Assembly: GCA_021845155.1 (NCBI GenBank)
Contig: JAKBSB010000071.1
Location: 1-6,681, forward strand
Length of the DNA: 6,681 nt
Source of the DNA: Thermoplasmata archaeon
GTDB lineage: Archaea; Thermoplasmatota; Thermoplasmata; Thermoplasmatales; Thermoplasmataceae
Direction of reading: 5' to 3'
Position 1 is the first letter of the stretch. Every line of letters begins with the position of its first letter. A program made the position numbers and the translations under genes. Under the pieces are notes generated by a model. That model was not told where the DNA came from, searched no databases, and saw only the letters and a program-made list of their open reading frames with translations. Below are positions 1-5,679 of this stretch, piece after piece.

Positions 1-376
1 TGGCCACGATCGTGGCATTCTTGTGCTGGCAAAGGCATTCAGGGATGCAGGAATGGAGGTCCTTTATGCAGGGCTGCTCCCAACCCCTGAAAGTGTTGTT
101 GAGACTGCAGTGAACGAAGATGTTGATGTTGTTGCCCTGAGCCTTCTCAACGGTGCACACCTGACTGTTTTCAGGAAAGTCGCGGATATAATGAAATCAA
201 GGGGCATAGATGATATCGCGCTTGTAGGTGGTGGAACAATTCCTGACGAGGACAAACCGGAGCTTGAAGCCATAGGTGTAACAGGAAACTATGGGCCCGG
301 AACTCCACTGAGCGTAATTATCGATCATGTTACCATGAGGGCCGCAGAAGCTAGAACAAAGAAGTTATCAAGATAG
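1..376 (+). CDS. mcmA2: Methylmalonyl-CoA mutase, B12-binding (small/C-terminal) subunit, 3' part
   Basis: This gene is cut by the left window edge; the reading frame is open from base 2 to the TAG at 374-376, giving 124 visible residues. The fragment opens with GHDRG, the end of the DxHxxG cobalamin motif. Its His (bases 5-7) would be the lower axial cobalt ligand. Further B12-domain signatures follow: ALSLLNGAHLTVF (the SxL segment), LVGGGTIPDED (the GG segment) and GPGTPLSVIIDHV near the end. The domain binds adenosylcobalamin, and with the catalytic subunit it interconverts methylmalonyl-CoA and succinyl-CoA in the cytoplasm. In many archaea it is a separate polypeptide of about 140 residues, which would put the start some 15-20 codons upstream of the window. 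A C-terminal domain of a full-length mutase cannot be excluded. The next gene, meaB, follows with no gap, which supports this assignment over other B12-domain proteins. Confidence 0.93.
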   Translation, partial: GHDRGILVLAKAFRDAGMEVLYAGLLPTPESVVETAVNEDVDVVALSLLNGAHLTVFRKVADIMKSRGIDDIALVGGGTIPDEDKPELEAIGVTGNYGPGTPLSVIIDHVTMRAAEARTKKLSR

Positions 377-1333
377 GTGCCTCTTTTGGAATTGAAAAAT
401 ATAGTGGAAGGAATAGAAAGATCAGACACAAGAAGTGTCGCCAGGGCCATATCCATTGTGGAGACACAGAGCATGCACCTGGAGAGAAACCTCATAATTA
501 AGGGTATATATCCCAAAACAGGACATGCCGGAATAATAGGCATAACTGGTCCTCCCGGGATAGGAAAGAGCACAATGATAGGCAATCTCTGCAAGATGCT
601 TTCTTCAGAGAATTTCAAGGTATCTGTACTTGCAGTGGATGCTTCGAGCCCTTTCAGCGGTGGTTCTCTGCTTGGGAACAGGATAAGGATGCAGGAGAAT
701 CTTTCCAGATACGGGGTTTTTATGCGAAGCCTTGCCAACAGGGGGCTGAACGGCGGACTCTCGAGGGCGGTCTGGGATGCTGTTGACATCCTGGATGCTG
801 CCGGAAACGACTTTATAATTGTGGAGACTGTGGGAGCTGGCCAGGCAGATCTGGATATTGTAAACCTCGCAGATACCGTTATTGTTGTTCTCGGCCCGGG
901 ACTTGGGGACCAGATACAGGCAATAAAGGCTGGCATAATGGAGATTGGGCATATATTTGTAGTGAACAAGATCGACAGGGACGGATCCTTTATAGCCATA
1001 AAGGACCTGGAGGAAACACTTGCTTTCACCACTCAGGGGGAATGGAAGATTCCAGTGTATGGAACAAACTCACTCACAACGGAAGGTTACGGGGACCTGA
1101 TCAGCGGAATTAAGAACCATACATCCATGGCAAGGTCAAGCCCCGATTTCAGGAGAAAGCGCTACAAGGAGGAGATGCGTATAGTGATGCAGGACGAGGT
1201 CTCAAGAATCATAAACCGCAAATTCAATGAAATGCTTCTTGACAACAGTGAGATAGACAGCCTGATCGAATCAAAAACCGATCCGTATTCTGCAGCAAGG
1301 AAAATACTCAATGGCAACAGTGTGAAATTGTAG
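377..1333 (+). CDS. meaB: Methylmalonyl-CoA mutase-associated G protein MeaB (ArgK family)
   Basis: This is a P-loop GTPase that loads and protects the adenosylcobalamin cofactor of methylmalonyl-CoA mutase. It was once misnamed ArgK, an arginine/ornithine transport kinase. The 318 residues match the usual family length. Walker A is GPPGIGKS at residues 58-65. LAVDASSPFSGGSLLGNRIRM (residues 85-105) is the switch I/metal region, VETVGAGQ the family G3 motif, and VVNKID the G4 guanine-specificity motif. The position usually Asp in LGDxxRM is Asn101 here. The GTG start directly follows the TAG of the mutase subunit, so the two genes are co-transcribed. A TTG at 386 is an alternative start, with GGTG at 376-379 as a possible Shine-Dalgarno. 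No promoter is apparent between the two genes. Confidence 0.95.
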   Translation: MPLLELKNIVEGIERSDTRSVARAISIVETQSMHLERNLIIKGIYPKTGHAGIIGITGPPGIGKSTMIGNLCKMLSSENFKVSVLAVDASSPFSGGSLLGNRIRMQENLSRYGVFMRSLANRGLNGGLSRAVWDAVDILDAAGNDFIIVETVGAGQADLDIVNLADTVIVVLGPGLGDQIQAIKAGIMEIGHIFVVNKIDRDGSFIAIKDLEETLAFTTQGEWKIPVYGTNSLTTEGYGDLISGIKNHTSMARSSPDFRRKRYKEEMRIVMQDEVSRIINRKFNEMLLDNSEIDSLIESKTDPYSAARKILNGNSVKL

Positions 1334-1344
1334 CGTTCCAGAAT

Positions 1345-1361
1345 GTTAAACTTTATATAAC
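1345..1361 (+). promoter_or_regulatory. hsp20 promoter (TATA box 1352-1359)
   Basis: TTTATATA at 1352-1359 is a near-consensus archaeal TATA box, with an A-rich BRE-like stretch (GTTAAA) just upstream. The box centre is about 33 bases before the ATG at 1389. Transcription should therefore begin near 1380-1384 with a leader of only a few bases. A perfect palindrome AAAAATTTTT at 1366-1375 lies between the TATA box and the start. Confidence 0.75.
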
Positions 1362-1388
1362 TTCTAAAAATTTTTGTACGGTATAATT

Positions 1389-1769
1389 ATGTATAACCCA
1401 CTTAGATATTTCGGCGGAGAAATGATCAAGAACCTCAATGAGAGGGCAAAGGAAATAATGACATACCTCTATCCTCCGGTGACAGTTTACGAGGAGAACG
1501 GTGAAATCGTGATTGAGGCAGATATGCCGGGCTTCGACAAGAAGGACATAAAGGTCCAGCTGGGCAGGGATTCAGTATCAGTTAACGCCACAAGAAAGAC
1601 CGAGACAAAGGGGATGGTCTTCATGGACCAGAGACCTGACACAGTCATGAAAAACATAAGGCTTCCGGCGGAAGTTGATCACGATGCCAACTTCACGGCA
1701 AAATACCTTAACGGTGTGCTAACAGTAAGGATACCGGCAAAGGGGATAAAGTCCATAAAAGTTGAGTGA
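1389..1769 (+). CDS. hsp20: Small heat-shock protein, Hsp20/alpha-crystallin family
   Basis: This is an ATP-independent holdase chaperone that assembles into oligomers and binds unfolding proteins in the cytoplasm. From the ATG at 1389 it has 126 residues, within the normal range. The alpha-crystallin domain covers about residues 30-117. It includes EADMPGFDKKDIKV in the first half and AKYLNGVLTVRIP, the A-x3-N-G-V-L signature, near the end. The C-terminus IKSIKVE carries an IxV version of the IxI motif that docks into neighbouring subunits. The ATG at 1389 is preferred because the TATA box ends 29 bases before it. An in-frame TTG at 1374 would add five residues but lies upstream of the expected transcription start. 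An internal ATG at 1422, preceded by GGCGGAG, is a second possibility. The gene is monocistronic and convergent with the UbiB gene. Confidence 0.93.
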   Translation: MYNPLRYFGGEMIKNLNERAKEIMTYLYPPVTVYEENGEIVIEADMPGFDKKDIKVQLGRDSVSVNATRKTETKGMVFMDQRPDTVMKNIRLPAEVDHDANFTAKYLNGVLTVRIPAKGIKSIKVE

Positions 1770-1770
1770 A

Positions 1771-1796
1771 GATATTTTATAAAACCCTATTTTTTA
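1771..1796. terminator. Shared AT-rich terminator between convergent hsp20 and ubiB
   Basis: Only 17 bases separate the two stop codons. The plus strand has a T run (CTATTTTTTA, 1787-1796) 3' of hsp20, which lies inside the last UbiB codons. The minus strand reads TTTTATAAAATATC just past the UbiB stop. T tracts are the usual archaeal intrinsic termination signals; no strong GC stem is present. Confidence 0.5.
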
Positions 1797-3346
1797 ATCA
1801 ACAGGTATGCAAACCCAATGAGATCAAGCACTGCCACCACTGCAGATAATACTGGTCTGTCATTGTAAAATAAAGCGGAACTTATAAGCACTACGCCAAG
1901 GAATACCGATGCGGGCACTTTTTTGCTCTCTCTCACAGGTTTGGGGTCACCCTCTTCTTCAAGCCTGCGTTTCAGCAATGGAAGAACATCAAGCCCCTTT
2001 TCTATGGACTTGAATGATTTCCTGATGAATTCCTCCATCTGCTTCCTGTAAAGTTCGTCCAGCAGTCCCTCCTGGTATAGCATCTTCCTCAGGACCCTCA
2101 CGAATTTAAAGTCCGGGTCCAGCTGCATGCAGATTCCCTCAAGAAGCGAGGACATCCTCATGTAGAGCACAAGGGACCTTGGGAGCCGGAATGGGAATTC
2201 AAAAATCACGTCGTTGGCTATGTCGAGCAATTCGGAAATTTCCGTATCTTCAGGGTTTCTTCCACCAAGCCCTCCAATTGCAATTTCTATGCTTCTCCTT
2301 ATGACGCCGCGGTTAGCTGCCGGAGAAAGGGCTTTGAGGCCAAGGAGGGCATCTATTATTACGTCAGGATCAGATATGACGAGACCGTCGTAGAGGGACA
2401 GAAGAGAAAACCTCGTTTTATCGTCCAAATCCCCAATCATTCCGTAGTCGTAAATGATAAGCCTGCCGTCATCAGTTACTGATATGTTTCCCGGATGGGG
2501 GTCTGCATGGAAAATGTGGTCTCTAAGCAGCATTCGCATGAAGACCAGGTCAAGCCGGAAAGCAAGGTCCTTCAGGTCTATGCCTTTTTTCCTGAGCCCA
2601 TCTATATCTGTTATCTTTGTTCCTTCAATGTACTCAGAAACCATGACCTCCTTCGAGGAGAGTTCATCCAGGATTTCAGGTATAATGGCATTTTCCCTTT
2701 TCCGGATGTTTATGGCAATTTCCCTGGAATTGCTTGCCTCCTTCCTGTAATCTATCTCGTCGTATATCCTGCTGTCAAAATCATTTATGACATTTGAAAC
2801 GCTTATGTATAGGAAATTTTCTATCCTCCCCTTTGCAAGTTTCAGGAGCCTCTTGATCACTATGAGATCGCGCCTGAGAATATTCTCAACATCCGGCCGG
2901 TTGACCTTTACTGCAACCATTTTTCCATGGTATCTGGCAGTATAGACCTGTCCAAGTGATGCGCCGGATATGGCAGTGGTGTTGAACTCCTCAAATACTT
3001 CATCTATTTTTCCCAGATTTCTCTCGAGTATGGGCCTAACCAGGTTGAATGGTGCAGCGGGAACATTATCCTGGAGCCTCTCGAAGGACCTTATGTATTC
3101 TCTAGGAAGGAGGTCAGGCCGGGCTGACAGAACCTGTCCCAGCTTGATGAATGTCGGACCCAGGTCTATGAAGGTATCAACTGCTTTTCTTCCATTTATC
3201 TCCCTTCTGTAGCTCCATTCCCCCTCGGGATTCTTTTTTGCCTGATCCCGATCCTTCAGGTAGCGCCTGAATACAGGAAAAAGTTTCATGAATACCTTGA
3301 TCTCGGATCTTCTTATTCCTTTCTGGATTTCCAGGGTATGGGTCAT
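1787..3346 (-). CDS. ubiB: UbiB/ABC1/AarF-family atypical protein kinase-like membrane protein
   Basis: The 519 residues carry the full signature set of the UbiB (ABC1/ADCK/AarF) family of atypical kinases/ATPases. These proteins support quinone or other isoprenoid-lipid metabolism at the membrane. KLGQ (residues 68-71) within FIKLGQVLSARPDLLP is the KxGQ motif. AISGASLGQVYTA (125-137) is the Ala-rich nucleotide loop, and VAVK supplies Lys147. EID (197-199) is the ExD motif, HADPHPGN (280-287) the catalytic loop, and DYG (300-302) the metal-binding DFG equivalent. All catalytic residues appear intact. Two hydrophobic segments at about 477-494 and 499-517 form a C-terminal membrane hairpin, as in many homologues. 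The role in menaquinone or ether-lipid metabolism is inferred from the family. The ATG at 3346 is supported by GGAGGGGAG just upstream and by a TATA box 25 bases upstream. Confidence 0.93.
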   Translation of the reverse strand: MTHTLEIQKGIRRSEIKVFMKLFPVFRRYLKDRDQAKKNPEGEWSYRREINGRKAVDTFIDLGPTFIKLGQVLSARPDLLPREYIRSFERLQDNVPAAPFNLVRPILERNLGKIDEVFEEFNTTAISGASLGQVYTARYHGKMVAVKVNRPDVENILRRDLIVIKRLLKLAKGRIENFLYISVSNVINDFDSRIYDEIDYRKEASNSREIAINIRKRENAIIPEILDELSSKEVMVSEYIEGTKITDIDGLRKKGIDLKDLAFRLDLVFMRMLLRDHIFHADPHPGNISVTDDGRLIIYDYGMIGDLDDKTRFSLLSLYDGLVISDPDVIIDALLGLKALSPAANRGVIRRSIEIAIGGLGGRNPEDTEISELLDIANDVIFEFPFRLPRSLVLYMRMSSLLEGICMQLDPDFKFVRVLRKMLYQEGLLDELYRKQMEEFIRKSFKSIEKGLDVLPLLKRRLEEEGDPKPVRESKKVPASVFLGVVLISSALFYNDRPVLSAVVAVLDLIGFAYLLIKK

Positions 3347-3355
3347 CTCCCCTCC
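3347..3355 (-). promoter_or_regulatory. Strong Shine-Dalgarno directly before ubiB
   Basis: On the minus strand GGAGGGGAG abuts the ATG at 3346, which supports this start. The TATA box predicts that mRNA from the local promoter begins about at the ATG itself. The site may therefore be used only on mRNA reading through from the glycosyltransferase gene. Confidence 0.55.
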
Positions 3356-3364
3356 ATGCGGACA

Positions 3365-3376
3365 AAAATTATAACT
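3365..3376 (-). promoter_or_regulatory. ubiB promoter (TATA box 3369-3374)
   Basis: The minus strand reads AGTTATAATTTTTG in the 75-base gap between the glycosyltransferase stop and the ubiB start. TTATAA is centred about 25 bases upstream of the ATG at 3346, the distance expected for a leaderless archaeal mRNA. Confidence 0.6.
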
Positions 3377-3421
3377 GTTGGTGCTGAACGTGGAGGTATG
3401 AAATGATGCAGTTGAAACCCA

Positions 3422-4207
3422 TCAAGCAAAGATCATGCAAGAAACGTAACCTGCAAAGGCGGGAAAAAATCTCATCAGGTAAAGGAAATTCATATATTCC
3501 CCGGTGAAAATAGAGGGGCTTGCAAGCTTCTTGATTAGTTTTCCATGCTTTCTAGCCAGCTGCCGCCTTCCGTATCCGTTCCAGAAAGCCTGTTTCACAA
3601 ATCCGGCAAAAGTTTCCCTGGTATAATTGTAAATTATGCATGAATCGTCGTTCTTCCAGGTTGCACCTTTCAAAACAGCCCTCAGATTCAGGTCAATGTC
3701 TTCAGCAGTGATCATCATTTCATCGAAACCTCCAAGCTCGTTGAAAAGTTTCTTACTGTACCCGAGGTTTGCAGAAGGTGCAGTGATTTCTTTCCCATCA
3801 AACAGGAGTTCCACCCGTTTGAGCCTGGAATAGAACTCAGAACCTTTCTGGATGGTCTTGCCTGCCACAACATCGTAATTCTTGAGCGATTCCAGCATAT
3901 GGAACGCCCACTTTTCTCCAGCAACCGCATCGCCGTCTGTAAATGCGACATAGTCAAATATTGCATTTGCTACGCCGATATTCCTTCCTTCACCCCTTGT
4001 GGATTTCTTCCTTATGTAATTTATAGATTGAATCCTGTCCCTGAAAGAATCCACAATATCTCCAGTCCTGTCATTGCTTTCAGAATCAACAATAACAATT
4101 TCAAAAAGGCAATCCTGCCCTACAAGGCTCTCAAGGAGGGCGCCAATGTTCTTCTCCTCATTCTTCACAGTAACAATGATCGAGAGACCAGATTCACCTG
4201 CCAACAT
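3422..4207 (-). CDS. Family 2 (GT-A fold) glycosyltransferase
   Basis: This 261-residue protein transfers a sugar from a nucleotide- or lipid-linked donor onto an unknown acceptor. The GT2 motifs appear in order. VTVKNEE (residues 12-18) opens the first strand of the nucleotide-binding fold, and VDSESNDRT (40-48) is the donor-binding loop. RGEGRNIG (71-78) follows, and DGD (91-93) is the metal-binding DxD. EDID (169-172) supplies the likely catalytic base of the ED motif, and FDEMM precedes it. A hydrophobic stretch at about 241-261 ends the protein and probably anchors it to the membrane. It follows the small zinc-binding-type gene by 13 bases and has no obvious promoter of its own, so co-transcription is likely. 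Protein or lipid glycosylation, or exopolysaccharide synthesis, are possible roles; the acceptor cannot be read from sequence. Confidence 0.88.
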   Translation of the reverse strand: MLAGESGLSIIVTVKNEEKNIGALLESLVGQDCLFEIVIVDSESNDRTGDIVDSFRDRIQSINYIRKKSTRGEGRNIGVANAIFDYVAFTDGDAVAGEKWAFHMLESLKNYDVVAGKTIQKGSEFYSRLKRVELLFDGKEITAPSANLGYSKKLFNELGGFDEMMITAEDIDLNLRAVLKGATWKNDDSCIIYNYTRETFAGFVKQAFWNGYGRRQLARKHGKLIKKLASPSIFTGEYMNFLYLMRFFPAFAGYVSCMIFA

Positions 4208-4220
4208 AAATTACCGATGA

Positions 4221-4412
4221 TCAGACCCAGTCCATCCGGTCAACTTCCCTGTCCTGCTTGGTTTTTTTCTTGTATTCCTTGTAGTGAGCCTTGCAGAGAT
4301 GAACCTTTGTTTTGCTGTCATCAAATGAGAATGCTTTTTTCGCCAGTCCGGCAGGTACGGTTTTGAAGCTTAGATCTGTGCACCCCTTTACATCACAGGA
4401 TTTATCTGACAT
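4221..4412 (-). CDS. Small putative zinc-binding protein, unknown function
   Basis: A 63-residue, very basic protein. It has a cysteine pair C-x4-C near the N-terminus (CDVKGC, Cys6 and Cys11) and a second cluster HLCKAHYKEYKKK (His38, Cys40, His43). C-x4-C plus C-x2-H, possibly with His38, could form one zinc site. The Lys/Arg-rich tail (residues 44-60) suggests contact with nucleic acid or ribosome, but that is inference. The frame is open upstream to an ATG at 4487, which would give 88 residues. The shorter start at 4412 is chosen because a TATA box is centred 26 bases upstream of it, matching leaderless transcription. The extra 25 residues would also be encoded across the divergent promoter. 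It is probably the first gene of an operon with the glycosyltransferase. I recall similar short archaeal proteins of unknown function but cannot name a family. Confidence 0.75.
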   Translation of the reverse strand: MSDKSCDVKGCTDLSFKTVPAGLAKKAFSFDDSKTKVHLCKAHYKEYKKKTKQDREVDRMDWV

Positions 4413-4416
4413 GGAT

Positions 4417-4428
4417 AATGGTAGGTTT
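4417..4428 (-). promoter_or_regulatory. Candidate operator, copy 1 (AAACCTACCATT)
   Basis: Read on the minus strand, this site lies between the TATA box (4434-4442) and the ATG at 4412 of the small zinc-binding-type gene. It matches the sequence in front of the divergent regulator at 10 of 12 positions, in the same orientation relative to its gene. This position would let a bound protein block polymerase. The role is inferred. Confidence 0.4.
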
Positions 4429-4433
4429 TTCTG

Positions 4434-4442
4434 AAATATAAA
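4434..4442 (-). promoter_or_regulatory. Promoter of the small zinc-binding-type gene and glycosyltransferase (TATA box)
   Basis: The minus strand reads TTTATATTT, centred at 4438, exactly 26 bases upstream of the ATG at 4412. This is the canonical geometry for a leaderless archaeal transcript. It is the main reason to prefer the 63-residue over the 88-residue protein. Confidence 0.72.
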
Positions 4443-4466
4443 GTTCACATCGCTAATCCTGAAAAA

Positions 4467-4480
4467 TTTATTTCTTAAAC
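4467..4480 (+). promoter_or_regulatory. Promoter of the SufR-like regulator
   Basis: TTTATTT (4467-4473) and the adjoining CTTAAA (4474-4479) are candidate TATA elements. They are centred about 30 and 24 bases before the ATG at 4500. Either would give a leaderless or nearly leaderless mRNA. No Shine-Dalgarno precedes the ATG. Confidence 0.55.
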
Positions 4481-4488
4481 CAACCAAT
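4477..4488 (+). promoter_or_regulatory. Candidate operator, copy 2 (AAACCAACCAAT)
   Basis: This is the partner of the copy at 4417-4428. It lies just downstream of, or overlapping, the TATA element of the regulator gene and ends 11 bases before its ATG. Together the two copies form a widely spaced inverted pair across the 87-base divergent region. That arrangement would fit autoregulation plus control of the neighbouring operon. Confidence 0.4.
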
Positions 4489-4499
4489 TCATTAAAATA

Positions 4500-5150
4500 A
4501 TGAGTTTAAATGATCTTATAATGAATAATCTGATCAAATCAGGGAATACAAAATCAGCAATAATCCTCGAACTGAAGAAGGAACAGGAGCTTTCTCTGGA
4601 CGATCTAAGTAAAAAACTGGGAATCTCCAAGGTGGCGACACTGAAACATATGACTGGGCTGGAGGAGGACGGGCTGGCTAAAAGGAGATACATGTCCATG
4701 CAGAGAGGCAGGCCCAGATGCCTTTTCTCCCTCACGGAAAATGGAACAGATCTTCTGCCAAAGAGCTACTCTGAAATAGCGGTGGAAGCTTTGAGCTATA
4801 TAGAAAAAGAGCTCGGACGGGATCATGTCGTGAATCTGCTGCGGATGAGAACTGGAAAGATGATCATGCCATACAGGAAAAGTCTTGACGGACTCAATCC
4901 TGATGACAAGATCATGAAGCTGAGCAGAATGAGGGATGAGGAAGGTTATCTCTCCAACTGGAAAAAGATTGATGACAATACATACGAGCTGGTGGAATTC
5001 AACTGCCCAATTCTTGGCATATCAATGCGCTACAGTGAGGCCTGCAGGGCAGAAAGCGACATGTTCAGATCCACAACTGATGCGGAAATAGACGTAACTC
5101 ACAGGGTTATTGACGGTTCTAAGGCATGCAGATTTTTGATAAAATTCTGA
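4500..5150 (+). CDS. Winged-helix transcriptional regulator, SufR-like, with candidate Fe-S cysteines
   Basis: The 216 residues start with a winged helix-turn-helix at about 16-82. LSLDDLSKKLGISKVATLKH (31-50) contains the helix-turn-helix. RGRPRCLFSLTENG (69-82) is the wing, with the GRP-x-LT pattern common in ArsR/SufR-type regulators. The C-terminal half has three cysteines spaced C-x12-C-x27-C (Cys169 in FNCPI, Cys182 in EACRAE, Cys210 in KACRF). From memory, SufR repressors use cysteines of this spacing to hold an iron-sulfur cluster and control cluster-assembly genes. A fourth cysteine, Cys74, lies in the wing. The protein probably senses Fe-S status, iron or oxidants; the target genes are not shown. 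It is divergent from the small zinc-binding-type gene and its mRNA is predicted leaderless. Its stop is 8 bases from the RNase P RNA 3' end. Confidence 0.8.
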   Translation: MSLNDLIMNNLIKSGNTKSAIILELKKEQELSLDDLSKKLGISKVATLKHMTGLEEDGLAKRRYMSMQRGRPRCLFSLTENGTDLLPKSYSEIAVEALSYIEKELGRDHVVNLLRMRTGKMIMPYRKSLDGLNPDDKIMKLSRMRDEEGYLSNWKKIDDNTYELVEFNCPILGISMRYSEACRAESDMFRSTTDAEIDVTHRVIDGSKACRFLIKF

Positions 5151-5158
5151 AAAATAAA
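5149..5158 (-). terminator. T-rich terminator of RNase P RNA
   Basis: The minus strand reads TTTTATTTTTC immediately after the P1 3' strand, a typical archaeal T-tract stop. It overlaps the last codons of the convergent regulator gene. Confidence 0.6.
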
Positions 5159-5476
5159 AGGGGAATGCCCGGAATAAGCCCCTTTCTGTTCACCCTTGCG
5201 GGCTGGCAACATTCGACTGTATGGCCATGGGCCTGCGTCTTACCTGACCCTCACAGTGGTCTCATAAGGTCTGTTTAGACTTTCTCCACCCAGGGAGAGT
5301 TCCCATCGATACTCCGGGAAACGTCAAATTTTCTTATCATTCTTGACCCGGAAACGTGTATTTCTTTTCTCTTTACCATCCCTCTCGGAATGCCGGCTTG
5401 CGCCGGCTGGGACCCACCGTGGAGAGGGGACTTTCCTCACTCCATTGGAGCGTCAGTTGCCCTCGGGCTTTCCCCT
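5159..5476 (-). ncRNA. rnpB: RNase P RNA (archaeal type A-like)
   Basis: This is the catalytic RNA of ribonuclease P, which removes 5' leaders from pre-tRNAs. On the minus strand both universal P4 strands are present. GAGGAAAGTCC lies at 5438-5428 near the 5' end, and ACAGAAAGGGGCTTA at 5189-5175 near the 3' end. The two ends pair as helix P1: AGGGGAAAGCCCG (5476-5464) with CGGGCATTCCCCT (5171-5159), 12 of 13 positions. Inside are GNRA-capped hairpins: GCCGGC-GCAA-GCCGGC at 5407-5392 and CCC-GCAA-GGG at 5202-5193. A longer stem at about 5351-5314 fits P10-P12. The length of about 318 bases is normal. Ends are set by P1 pairing and may be off by a few bases. A 72-codon frame on the opposite strand (5343-5561) is not a gene. 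Confidence 0.96.
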
Positions 5477-5497
5477 GTATGGAATTGTTCCTACATT

Positions 5498-5507
5498 CTT
5501 TATGTTT
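5498..5507 (-). promoter_or_regulatory. rnpB promoter (TATA-like box)
   Basis: The minus strand reads AAACATAAAG, centred about 26 bases upstream of the predicted RNA 5' end at 5476. This is the correct archaeal spacing. The box is off consensus, so the call rests mainly on position. Confidence 0.5.
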
Positions 5508-5643
5508 GTCCAGGCACCTGGAAGGTCAAGCAATGGTAAATATATCGATCCAGCATTGTAAAAAAACTACAGATATTATCCTGAAAAATTATAGAGATCC
5601 AGTATTTTTCCGCATTTTTATTATTCCAGTGAGTATTTGTACC

Positions 5644-5652
5644 AAAAATAAG
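5644..5652 (+). promoter_or_regulatory. Possible promoter of the secreted-protein gene
   Basis: AAAAATAAG is centred about 32 bases before the ATG at 5680, implying a start near 5672-5676 and a leader of a few bases. The rest of the 203-base gap from rnpB (5477-5679) is AT-rich and shows no gene or RNA that I can recognise. Confidence 0.4.
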
Positions 5653-5679
5653 TTATCTCACATTAATGATTATGAGGGG

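Noticed and set aside
325..1032. 235-codon open frame on the minus strand
   Set aside because: It lies fully opposite meaB, whose GTPase motifs are intact, and its translation is Ser/Pro-rich and low-complexity with no motif. It is a mirror of real coding sequence.
3899..4366. 155-codon open frame on the plus strand
   Set aside because: It is antisense to the glycosyltransferase and the zinc-binding-type gene, both of which have clear motifs. No start signal is seen.
4413..4487. 25-residue N-terminal extension of the small zinc-binding-type protein
   Set aside because: It would be encoded across the promoter TATA box and both candidate operator copies. The TATA spacing points to the ATG at 4412.
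4475..4826. Minus-strand open frames opposite the SufR-like gene
   Set aside because: Their translations are Ser-rich without motifs, while the plus-strand frame has a clear winged helix and cysteine pattern.
5343..5561. 72-codon open frame on the plus strand
   Set aside because: It is antisense to the RNase P RNA and its promoter. It has no Shine-Dalgarno, promoter or recognisable protein features.
5547..5606. Direct repeat GATCCAGYATT (5547-5557 and 5596-5606)
   Set aside because: Only two short copies with one mismatch in AT-rich intergenic DNA, with no link to a promoter or mobile element. Probably chance.
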